Source: JBDTNQ01 sp039933635
GTDB taxonomy: Bacteria > Acidobacteriota > Vicinamibacteria > Vicinamibacterales > SCN-69-37
Length of the DNA: 6,202 bases
Assembly: GCA_039933635.1 (NCBI GenBank)
Contig: JBDTNQ010000163.1
Location: 1-6,202 of the forward strand
Direction: 5' to 3'
Positions within the stretch are counted from its first letter, which is position 1, and each line of letters starts with the position of its first letter. Shown piece by piece: positions 1 to 6,202 of the stretch. A model generated the notes under the pieces. That model did no database searches. It saw nothing but the letters and a program-made list of their open reading frames with translations, and had not been told where the DNA came from. Made by a program: the position numbers and the translations under genes.

Positions 1-422
1 ACATCACGTGCGACTCGGACGGCAAGCTCGACCAGTTCATCGATCGGCGTGACGTCAAGCGCACGCTGGCGCTCCACCCCTTCACCGGCGAGCCGTACTA
101 TCTCGGCGTGTTTCTCGTAGGGGCGTACCAGGAGATCCTCGGCGATCTGCACAATCTCTTTGGCGACACGCACGCCGTGCATGTGAGCCTCGATCCGACC
201 GGCAACGTGATGCTCGAGTCCGTCATCAAGGGCGACACGGTCAAGGAAGTGCTCGACTACGTCGAGTTCGACGCCGACACGCTCGTCCGCAAGCTCCGTG
301 ATTCCGTGGAGGCCTCGGTGCGCGAAGGCCGGATGGATTTCGAGGAGTCAGGCCGCCTGCTGCGGTTCTACGAAGACGGCCTGCACGGCTACACCTACCT
401 GGAAGACCCCAGCGGCGAGTGA
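1..422 (+). CDS. speA: Biosynthetic arginine decarboxylase, C-terminal part (5' end outside window)
   Basis: This is the C-terminal 139 residues of a biosynthetic arginine decarboxylase, the PLP-dependent fold-III enzyme that converts arginine to agmatine and CO2 for putrescine and spermidine synthesis in the cytoplasm. Reading from base 3, the fragment opens with the conserved TCDSDGK motif (residues 2-8), which corresponds to the active-site cysteine/aspartate segment supplied across the dimer interface. It continues with EPYYLGVFLVGAYQEILGD (residues 30-48), in which the GAYQ tyrosine matches the PLP-contacting position of the family, then HNLFGDTHAVHV. The end, GLHGYTYLE plus a short polar tail, is where SpeA proteins normally stop. 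The reading frame is open from the window edge, so the GTG at 108 is internal and is not a start. The TGA is at 420-422. The 3' end overlaps the convergent minus-strand gene by 28 bp, leaving no room for a dedicated terminator. Identification rests on strongly conserved motifs and is near certain. Confidence 0.96.
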   Translation, partial: ITCDSDGKLDQFIDRRDVKRTLALHPFTGEPYYLGVFLVGAYQEILGDLHNLFGDTHAVHVSLDPTGNVMLESVIKGDTVKEVLDYVEFDADTLVRKLRDSVEASVREGRMDFEESGRLLRFYEDGLHGYTYLEDPSGE

Positions 423-2353
423 CCCGCCCCTGCGGTGGGCTGCAATTCGTAGAGCGTGACGGGCGCGGCGTGCCAGAGCGTGCGCTCGATGCGTTTGAAC
501 CTCGGCGAGCGGTCCACGACGTCCATCAGCTCCATGCAGCCTTCGCGACTCGCGTAGAGGGCGCAGTTCATCGTCACGTGCGTGACGCCGGCGGCCTGGA
601 GCGCGTCGACCGCCTCTGGCGTCGGGATGTCCTCCACGCGGTCCACGAGACCCGGGTAGTCACGTGGCGTGAAACCGCTGTAGCCATTGATCATGTTCTT
701 CCAATGCCACAACGAGAAGTACATGAACGGCAGGTTCTCCGTGAAGTTGCCGATGTGCGCCCGCAGAGGAAACTCGGCAAGCACCACGGGCTGACCCGGC
801 GGCAGCGACCCGTAGATCGAGGGCGGAGCGCGCCACACCTGCTGCAGTTCCAGCTTCGGCCGGAGGTCGACGGCAATCAGCACCGCGAGGACGCCAAGCG
901 CGACCGCGCGCTGCTGGGGCGTCCGTAGCCGCGCAAGCAGACGTCGAGTGCTGAACGCCGCCAGCAGGGCCAGCGTCATGCCCACGAGAATGCTGTAGCG
1001 CGCGGCCACGCGAAGGCCTCTGATGGGCGAGAGCCACTCGTACAGGTAGGGATAGACCGCTCCGTGGAAGCCCAGTGAGAGTTCCCATCCAAAAGCGAGG
1101 GCACCGATGTAGGCGACCTGTGCGGCGCCATACGGCGGCACGAGCGCCGTGGCGGCCAGCGATAACGCCATCACGCCGGGAAACAGCGCGCGCTCGGGAT
1201 GTTCGCTCCTGATGCGCCGTCCGTACATGACGCTTCGGTCGTGCGCCTCGAAGTAGTCTGATGGCAGCGCACTGTAGAACGTGACCGCCGGGATGTCGCG
1301 TTCGCCCTTGGCTGCCTGCGCCGCGAGATACGGCCTGGCCAGGGGCAACGCGCCGACGATACCTATCACCCCCGCGATGACCGTGCCTCGCCAGAGTGCG
1401 GCGATGTTCCTGCGCCTGGCAATCAGCAGGATCGCTGAGATCGGCAGCACGTACAGCGCGAAGAACACGCCGTAGTACATCGATGAGTAGAGTTGTGCCA
1501 CGGCGGCGGCGACGGCGCCAAGCGCGAACCGGGTGCGGGCGGTCTCGATGAACCGGTGCAGCGCGAGCAGCGCCAGCGGCATCCATTGCGTCATCTGCAG
1601 TTCGAGATGGCTGTAGTGCTCGAATCGGTACGGATAGAAGGTGAAGAGAAGGGCCGAGACGAACGCCGACGCCGGTGAACGCGTGACGTGCGCCGCCAGC
1701 AGGAACATGGTCACGCCCGACAGCAGAAATCCCGAGAGAAGCAGGATGTTATAGGCGACAACGGGATGCATGCCGGCGGCGAGGAGCGGCGACACCATGA
1801 GCGACGGCACGAGCATCGAGTCCGAGTACGTCAACGTCAGCGGGCTCGGATAGAAGATGTTCGGGCTGAACAGCGGTCGAGGATCGCCGTGGAGCCAATG
1901 AAAGACCCAGCCCGATCGCCAGATCGAAAAGAGCGGATCACCCAGGTCCGGAACGGCGTGCATGTTGTCCAGCTGGGGATAGAGCAACACGGCGCCGAAG
2001 GCACACAGCCCGAGCGTGGCCCAGAGCACGTGAATCGGCCGGACGGGGGATTCGAGCGGCGCGTTAACCTGATCGGCGACGAACAGACGATCCTTCAGGC
2101 TGCTCCACCACGCGCGTGGCAGACCGAGGACTGGCACGTCTCGTAGAAGGACCAGCCGGCAGAGGACCAGAACCGCCCCCGCAATCGCCAGACGCGTCGG
2201 ATCGTGCGCGGAAATCTCGACTCCGGCGATCTCCCAGGAGAAGCCACCGCCGTGAGACAGCAAGACAACGCCGACGACCGAGGCGGCGGTGAGCGAGTCG
2301 AGCACGCGTGCCCACGCATGACGGCGGGATGCATCACCCGCGGGAAATGGCAT
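395..2353 (-). CDS. Polytopic GT-C-like membrane protein, putative glycosyltransferase
   Basis: This is a 652-residue integral membrane protein with roughly 12-14 hydrophobic segments (about residues 18-34, 55-71, 107-125, 181-195, 200-221, 228-240, 254-311 in two or three, 322-338, 391-428 in two, 451-467, 482-496), followed by a soluble tail (500-652). After the third segment, a periplasmic-type loop carries DLGDPLFSIW (136-145) and IFYPSPLTLTYSD (167-179). An acidic first large loop of this kind is typical of GT-C transferases, which use polyprenyl-phosphate sugars. GLRVAARYS (446-454) and NGYSGFTP (556-563) resemble motifs I associate with YfhO-like or GT-C-like bacterial membrane proteins. 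ATG at 2353 is the earliest possible start, because an in-frame TAG lies two codons upstream. An AGG close to it is only a weak ribosome site, and a GTG at 2305 is an alternative. It is transcribed divergently from the next membrane-protein gene. Enzymatic function is inferred from architecture, and substrate and acceptor are unknown. Confidence 0.78.
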   Translation of the reverse strand: MPFPAGDASRRHAWARVLDSLTAASVVGVVLLSHGGGFSWEIAGVEISAHDPTRLAIAGAVLVLCRLVLLRDVPVLGLPRAWWSSLKDRLFVADQVNAPLESPVRPIHVLWATLGLCAFGAVLLYPQLDNMHAVPDLGDPLFSIWRSGWVFHWLHGDPRPLFSPNIFYPSPLTLTYSDSMLVPSLMVSPLLAAGMHPVVAYNILLLSGFLLSGVTMFLLAAHVTRSPASAFVSALLFTFYPYRFEHYSHLELQMTQWMPLALLALHRFIETARTRFALGAVAAAVAQLYSSMYYGVFFALYVLPISAILLIARRRNIAALWRGTVIAGVIGIVGALPLARPYLAAQAAKGERDIPAVTFYSALPSDYFEAHDRSVMYGRRIRSEHPERALFPGVMALSLAATALVPPYGAAQVAYIGALAFGWELSLGFHGAVYPYLYEWLSPIRGLRVAARYSILVGMTLALLAAFSTRRLLARLRTPQQRAVALGVLAVLIAVDLRPKLELQQVWRAPPSIYGSLPPGQPVVLAEFPLRAHIGNFTENLPFMYFSLWHWKNMINGYSGFTPRDYPGLVDRVEDIPTPEAVDALQAAGVTHVTMNCALYASREGCMELMDVVDRSPRFKRIERTLWHAAPVTLYELQPTAGAGHSPLGSSR

Positions 2354-2424
2354 GGCCTATCTTAACGTCACCGTTTCAGACGCTGGCCTACAATGCCCGC
2401 TGTGATTGCTTCGCATCCATTTGC
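2354..2424. promoter_or_regulatory. Short divergent intergenic region, presumed bidirectional promoter
   Basis: These 71 bp separate the start codons of two divergently transcribed membrane-protein genes, so they must contain or overlap both promoters. On the plus strand TACAAT (2389-2394) is a good match to a sigma-70 -10 hexamer and would place transcription start near 2401, giving a leader of about 24 bases before the ATG at 2425. I find no convincing -35: TTAACG at 2362-2367 is too far away (21-bp spacer). On the minus strand TAAGAT (2364-2359) could be a -10, but it lies only 5 bases from the ATG and would imply a nearly leaderless message. The region is locally more AT-rich than its surroundings. 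No operator palindrome stands out. Confidence 0.35.
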
Positions 2425-4098
2425 ATGATGCAGACCTCCACGCCCGAGACTGACTCCAAGCTGCGCCGCTGGGCGCAGACGTGGATCGGTCCACGTCTTG
2501 CCGCCTCCGCGCTGGCGCTGGCGCTTCTCACGACGGGCGTCGTCTATGGCGCGAAGGCGGCTGGCGGCTCCGATAGTTACGGGTATCTGAGTCAAGCTGA
2601 TCTCTGGACGCATGGCTGGCCGCGGGTCGATCTGGAGTGGTCGCGGCCGGCGCCATGGCCTTTCCGCGAACGCACGTTCGCGCCCATTGCTTACCGCCCT
2701 GGGTCGCGGCCTGGGGAATCGACCCTGGCCGTACCGATCTATGCCCCTGGCTATCCGTTGCTCATGGCCGGCGCGAAGCGGCTGGCGGGACAACGGGCGA
2801 TGTTCTGGATCGTGCCGATTGGCGCGGCCGTGCTGGTGCTCGCGACGTTTGGGATCGGCTCCCGCCTTGGGTCGCCTCAGGCAGGACTGGTGGGCGCGTG
2901 GCTGGTTGCCACCAGTCCGACAGTCCTGATGATGACCACCGCGATCATGAGCGACGTGCCGTCGGCGGCTGCGTGGGCCGCGGCCTCGTATTTCGTGCTG
3001 CGTGGGGGGGGCGCCGGCGCCGCCGCCGCGGGACTTTGTGCCGGTCTTGGCATCCTCATCCGGCCCAACATCGCACCCCTCGCTGCGGTCCTCGGCGCCT
3101 GGTATGTCGTCCGCCTCTGGCAGGAACGACAGGCGCGCGGACGAGCGGTGCGCGAAGGTGCGATTTATACCGCTGGTGTTCTCCTCGGCGGGGTCGCCGT
3201 CGCACTGATCAACCAGGAGCTGTACGCATCGCCGTTGGAATCCGGATACGGCGTGATCAGGGGATGGTTCGCTCTCGACCGCATCGGGCCGAACGCGCGG
3301 AACTACCTCTCGTGGCTCGTCAGCACCCAGACGCCGGTTGTGCTCGTCGGATTCGTGACCATTGCGGTGCCGCTTCGCTACTGGTGGCCGGACCTGCGGC
3401 ATCGGTCGGTCTTCGTCATCATCACGATCTTCATCGCGACGCTGTGGGCCACCTATCTCGGCTACATCGTGTTTGACGCGTGGTGGTTCCTGCGGTTCGT
3501 GCTGGTCGGATGGCCCTTCATGATGGTTGGCGTTGGCGCGGCGTTCGCCGCCGCATTCCGTTCGCGGCCCGCTGTGCGGGTGGTCGCGATGCTCGTGTTG
3601 CTGGCGATCGGCGGCAATGGCGTCCGAATCGCCCTGAACGAGAACATCCTCCGGACGTGGCGAGGCGAGCAACGCTATCCATCGGTCGCCCTGCAGGTTC
3701 GCCGGCTCACGCAGCCGAACGCCATCATCCTCTCATTTCTGCACAGCGGCAGCGTGCGCTACTACGGCGGACGTGTCTCGCTCCGTTACGACTGGCTGCC
3801 CGACTACTGGCTGGACGAAGCGATCGAATGGCTCGCGACCCACGGTACGCACCCGTACCTGCTCATCGACGTCGAGGAACTGCCGATGGTCCGGCTCCGG
3901 TTCTCAGGTCAACGGACCATGGCGATTCTCGACCGCGATCCGCTGTTCGTCTACCGCGGCCAGCAGTCCGCGATGTTGTTCGATCTGCTCTCGGATCTTC
4001 GAGTGCCGCCGCAACCATCGAGCGTCTTGCAGGAGACCTTTCAGTCATCCGCCGATCTCGAGCCCGCGCCTGAGCCGCGAGTCGTCTTTACGCCGTGA
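2425..4098 (+). CDS. GT-C-type polytopic membrane glycosyltransferase (ArnT/PMT-like), putative
   Basis: This is a 557-residue membrane protein resembling the GT-C superfamily (PMT/ArnT-like transferases using polyprenyl-phosphate sugar donors outside the cytoplasmic membrane). A first transmembrane segment (about 24-42) is followed by GGSDSYGYLSQA (47-58), whose aspartate sits where GT-C enzymes carry their catalytic loop acid. Next come YAPGYPLL (106-113), MSDVPSAA (175-182) and LIRPN (211-215), a recurring order in such proteins. About ten further hydrophobic segments extend to residue 397. The remaining 160 residues are a soluble domain with LHSGSVRYYGGRVSLRYDW (439-457). I chose the ATG at 2425 (an ATG follows immediately at 2428). 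The frame is open back to 2308, but that extension runs into the divergent gene and reads as a non-hydrophobic, cysteine-bearing stretch unlike a protein start. No clear Shine-Dalgarno is visible. The GT2 gene follows after 46 bp, suggesting donor synthase and transferase are made together. Sugar and acceptor are unknown. Confidence 0.8.
   Translation: MMQTSTPETDSKLRRWAQTWIGPRLAASALALALLTTGVVYGAKAAGGSDSYGYLSQADLWTHGWPRVDLEWSRPAPWPFRERTFAPIAYRPGSRPGESTLAVPIYAPGYPLLMAGAKRLAGQRAMFWIVPIGAAVLVLATFGIGSRLGSPQAGLVGAWLVATSPTVLMMTTAIMSDVPSAAAWAAASYFVLRGGGAGAAAAGLCAGLGILIRPNIAPLAAVLGAWYVVRLWQERQARGRAVREGAIYTAGVLLGGVAVALINQELYASPLESGYGVIRGWFALDRIGPNARNYLSWLVSTQTPVVLVGFVTIAVPLRYWWPDLRHRSVFVIITIFIATLWATYLGYIVFDAWWFLRFVLVGWPFMMVGVGAAFAAAFRSRPAVRVVAMLVLLAIGGNGVRIALNENILRTWRGEQRYPSVALQVRRLTQPNAIILSFLHSGSVRYYGGRVSLRYDWLPDYWLDEAIEWLATHGTHPYLLIDVEELPMVRLRFSGQRTMAILDRDPLFVYRGQQSAMLFDLLSDLRVPPQPSSVLQETFQSSADLEPAPEPRVVFTP
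3004..3011 (+). repeat. G8 homopolymer inside the GT-C gene
   Basis: Eight consecutive G residues occur in frame, encoding the first part of a Gly/Ala-only stretch (residues 194-203 of the 557-residue protein) at the start of a transmembrane segment. The frame is intact across the tract in this sequence. Such tracts can slip in replication or be miscounted in sequencing; a change of one base would truncate or frameshift the membrane protein. Confidence 0.9.
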
Positions 4099-4104
4099 TG
4101 CGGC

Positions 4105-4124
4105 CGGGTCCAAGGACGGGCCCG
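4105..4124 (+). repeat. Imperfect hairpin between GT-C and GT2 genes
   Basis: CGGGTCC (4105-4111) can pair with GGGCCCG (4118-4124) around a six-base AAGGAC loop, seven base pairs with one G-U wobble. It begins six bases after the GT-C stop codon. No T-run follows, so it does not look like an intrinsic terminator. It could protect the upstream 3' end or attenuate. It shares base 4124 with the next inverted repeat, so the two full-length stems cannot form together. Confidence 0.45.
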
Positions 4125-4140
4125 CCTGATAGGATCAGGC
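4124..4140 (+). promoter_or_regulatory. Perfect inverted repeat presenting the GT2 ribosome-binding site in its loop
   Basis: GCCTGAT (4124-4130) is perfectly repeated in inverse at 4134-4140 around the three-base loop AGG (4131-4133). The best Shine-Dalgarno match for the GT2 gene, AGGA (4131-4134), lies 10 bases before its ATG and occupies the loop plus the first stem base. The base pairing is seen directly. An effect on translation, such as a modest brake or coupling to ribosomes arriving from the upstream gene, is inference. Confidence 0.5.
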
Positions 4141-4144
4141 CTGC

Positions 4145-4852
4145 ATGAAACTGTCGGTCGTGATGCCGGCCTACAACGAGCGCCAGACGATCCGCGAGAT
4201 CGTGCGGGCTGTCCTGGCGGTCGACCTGCCAGGCCTCGAGCGAGAAATCGTGATCGTGGATGACGGCTCCACCGATGGGACGCGCGAAATTCTCCAGGAG
4301 ATGGAGGGCCGCGACGGCATCCGAGTGATTCTCCAACCGAAGAACGCCGGCAAGGGCGCGGCCATCACACGCGGGTTCCGCGAGGCCACGGGCGACATCG
4401 TCCTCGTCCAGGATGCGGATCTCGAATACGACCCGGCCGAGTATCCGCTGCTGCTGCGGCCCATTCTCGAGGGTAAGGCCGATGTGGTCTACGGGTCCCG
4501 TTTTCTGGGCGCGGCTCGCGGACACCGCGTCCTGTATTTCTGGCATTCGATCGGCAACCGGTTGCTGACCCTGCTATCGAATGCGTTCACCGACCTGAAC
4601 CTCACCGATATGGAGACCTGCTACAAGGTCATGCTGCGGTCGGTCGCGCTTCGGCTCGATCTCAGGTCGCAGCGGTTCGGCATCGAGCCCGAGATCACCT
4701 GCAAGGTCAGTCGTCTGGGCGCGCGGATCTACGAAGTCCCCATTTCCTACAACGGAAGGACCTACGCCGAAGGCAAGAAGATCGGGCTCAAGGACGGGTT
4801 CCAAGCGGTGTGGACCATCTTCAAGTACGCCAGGTGGCGCGAACGGCGCTGA
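4145..4852 (+). CDS. GT2 family polyprenyl-phosphate glycosyltransferase (dolichyl-phosphate mannose synthase-like)
   Basis: This is a 235-residue GT2 (GT-A fold) glycosyltransferase resembling DPM1/dolichyl-phosphate mannose synthase, which moves a sugar from a nucleotide donor to a polyprenyl phosphate at the cytoplasmic face of the membrane. All expected motifs are present in order: VVMPAYNE (5-12), VDDGSTDGT (38-46), the metal-binding DAD within QDADLEYDP (89-97), YGSRF (116-120), LTDMETCYK (153-161), FGIEPEIT (178-185) and NGRTYAEGKKI (203-213), followed by KDG. It ends at KYARWRERR with no transmembrane tail, so it matches the short, peripheral DPM1 type rather than forms with a C-terminal membrane domain. 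The ATG at 4145 has AGGA 10 bases upstream and starts directly at the conserved KLSVVMPAYNE, so the start is secure. It lies 46 bp after the GT-C gene and could supply its lipid-linked donor. The sugar (mannose, glucose or other) is not determinable from motifs alone. Confidence 0.93.
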   Translation: MKLSVVMPAYNERQTIREIVRAVLAVDLPGLEREIVIVDDGSTDGTREILQEMEGRDGIRVILQPKNAGKGAAITRGFREATGDIVLVQDADLEYDPAEYPLLLRPILEGKADVVYGSRFLGAARGHRVLYFWHSIGNRLLTLLSNAFTDLNLTDMETCYKVMLRSVALRLDLRSQRFGIEPEITCKVSRLGARIYEVPISYNGRTYAEGKKIGLKDGFQAVWTIFKYARWRERR

Positions 4853-4870
4853 CGATCCGGCGTGGTCAGC
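4848..4870. repeat. Inverted repeat across the GT2/grpE convergent stop codons
   Basis: GCTGAC (4848-4853) and GTCAGC (4865-4870) are a perfect six-base inverted repeat with an 11-base loop. Each arm contains the stop codon of one of the two converging genes. An overlapping alternative is CCGGC (4857-4861) with GCCGG (4869-4873). Neither is followed by a T-run on either strand. Either could be a weak bidirectional end signal, but the symmetry may simply arise because both genes end GC-TGA-C. Confidence 0.3.
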
Positions 4871-5426
4871 CGGCGACAGCGACAAGGGCGGGCCGCAGGA
4901 CGTCTTCGCCGATCACGTAGCCGGGTTTCACGACGCCGACGATCCGTCCCGCCGCGCTGTCGGGACCTGCCGGCAGCGTGGTGACGGCTTCGTGCTTCGT
5001 TGGATCGAATTGCGCGCCCATTGGATCGACGCGGGAAACGCCGAGACCCTCGAGCGTGGCAATGAACTGCTGGCGGACCAGCGAAACGCCCTGCACGAGT
5101 GGATCGTCCGACCGGTCTATGGAAGCCGCCAACGCGCGGTCGAGGTTGTCGAGCACCTCGAGAAACGACCCGAGGATCGCGCGACGGCCGCGTTCGACGT
5201 CCTTCCCGACTTCCTTGCGCAGACGCGCGCGGGCCTGCTCGAATTCATCGGCCGCGCCGCGGTACTTCGCGAGCAGTTGCTGCAACTCGGCATCTTTCGC
5301 CGCCAGACGCCCCTCGAGCTCCTCGATGTAGGTCGGCTTGAGCGAGGTGCTCGAGGCATCAGCAGGGGCATTCTCGCCTCGGGCCCACCAGCGGCGGTCG
5401 GTGACCTTGAGTTCGGAGTCAGACAT
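4866..5426 (-). CDS. grpE: GrpE, nucleotide exchange factor for DnaK
   Basis: This is a 186-residue GrpE, the cytoplasmic homodimeric co-chaperone that releases ADP from DnaK (Hsp70). Residues 32-90 form the expected long charged helix (YIEELEGRLAAKDAELQQ, then an alanine- and arginine-rich continuation). FLEVLDNLDRAL (88-99) matches the conserved helical-bundle segment. The C-terminal beta-wing carries the family signature: FDPTKHEAV (140-148), VGVVKPGY (163-170) and VLRPALVAV (176-184). The N-terminus is unusual, with DRRWWARGE (10-18) ahead of a low-complexity linker. I chose the ATG at 5426, 7 bp after the clpA stop. The frame is open to an ATG at 5483, but that would overlap clpA by 50 bp and add an unrelated leader. 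No good Shine-Dalgarno is visible, so reinitiation after clpA translation is likely. No CIRCE-like repeat precedes it, and no dnaK or dnaJ is in the window. Confidence 0.95.
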   Translation of the reverse strand: MSDSELKVTDRRWWARGENAPADASSTSLKPTYIEELEGRLAAKDAELQQLLAKYRGAADEFEQARARLRKEVGKDVERGRRAILGSFLEVLDNLDRALAASIDRSDDPLVQGVSLVRQQFIATLEGLGVSRVDPMGAQFDPTKHEAVTTLPAGPDSAAGRIVGVVKPGYVIGEDVLRPALVAVAG

Positions 5427-5433
5427 TCGGGCG

Positions 5434-6202
<769 letters not shown>

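Noticed and set aside
421..440. Possible terminator hairpin after speA (GCCC/GGGC at 426-440)
   Set aside because: Only four base pairs with a seven-base loop and no T-run; it also lies inside the coding part of the opposite gene.
660..1586. 308-residue minus-strand frame within the 652-residue membrane protein gene
   Set aside because: An Arg/Ala-rich frame-shifted shadow of the same strand; the membrane protein frame is continuous, so it is not a broken neighbour.
2308..2424. 39-residue N-terminal extension of the GT-C protein from an upstream ATG
   Set aside because: It would overlap the divergent gene's start by 46 bp and cover the only promoter space. The extra residues do not resemble a signal or membrane segment.
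2505..2526. Tandem GCGCTGG-like repeat
   Set aside because: It is explained by an Ala-Leu repeat within the first transmembrane segment of the GT-C protein.
2637..3476. 279-residue plus-strand frame inside the GT-C gene
   Set aside because: An out-of-frame Arg/Gly-rich translation of the same codons, with no recognisable domain and fully contained in the real gene.
2368..3672. 434-residue open frame on the minus strand opposite the GT-C gene
   Set aside because: It is rich in Arg, His, Asp, Glu and Pro with no hydrophobic core or motif, as expected for the antisense shadow of a GC-rich gene. The plus-strand frame has clear membrane segments and GT-C motifs.

Overview
The window is GC-rich bacterial chromosome that is almost entirely coding. 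It holds five protein genes: three complete membrane or cytoplasmic genes in the middle and left, a complete grpE, and fragments of two conserved housekeeping genes (speA and clpA) cut by the two window edges. I see no RNA genes, mobile elements, CRISPR arrays or phage genes. The gene set (biosynthetic arginine decarboxylase, ClpA, a GrpE with an unusual leader, polytopic GT-C-type proteins with soluble tails, a DPM1-like GT2) and the base composition fit a free-living Gram-negative-type bacterium. My best guess is Acidobacteriota, perhaps Vicinamibacteria. This is inference from family resemblance recalled from memory, not a search.

Layout: (i) 1-422, plus strand, the 3' end of speA. (ii) 395-2353, minus strand, a 652-residue polytopic membrane protein of GT-C-like character whose 3' end overlaps speA by 28 bp. 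(iii) 2354-2424, a 71-bp divergent intergenic region that must hold the promoters for both flanking membrane-protein genes. (iv) 2425-4098, plus strand, a second polytopic GT-C-type putative glycosyltransferase of 557 residues. (v) 4145-4852, plus strand, a 235-residue GT2 enzyme resembling dolichyl/polyprenyl-phosphate mannose synthase, 46 bp downstream and probably cotranscribed. Its ribosome-binding site lies in the loop of a perfect inverted repeat. (vi) 4866-5426, minus strand, grpE, converging on the GT2 gene with only 13 bp between stop codons. (vii) 5434-6202, minus strand, the 3' end of clpA, 7 bp upstream of grpE and probably in the same transcript.

Functional reading: the three central genes form a compact module driven outward from one short divergent promoter region. 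The GT2 enzyme would load a sugar onto a polyprenyl phosphate on the cytoplasmic face, and one or both GT-C-type membrane proteins could use that lipid-linked donor on the outer face to glycosylate a lipid, glycan or protein. The acceptor and sugar cannot be read from this sequence. The flanking genes (polyamine synthesis; protein unfolding and DnaK nucleotide exchange) are unrelated housekeeping. Nothing here is clearly a novel system. The best candidate for a second look is the divergent GT-C / GT-C / GT2 module.
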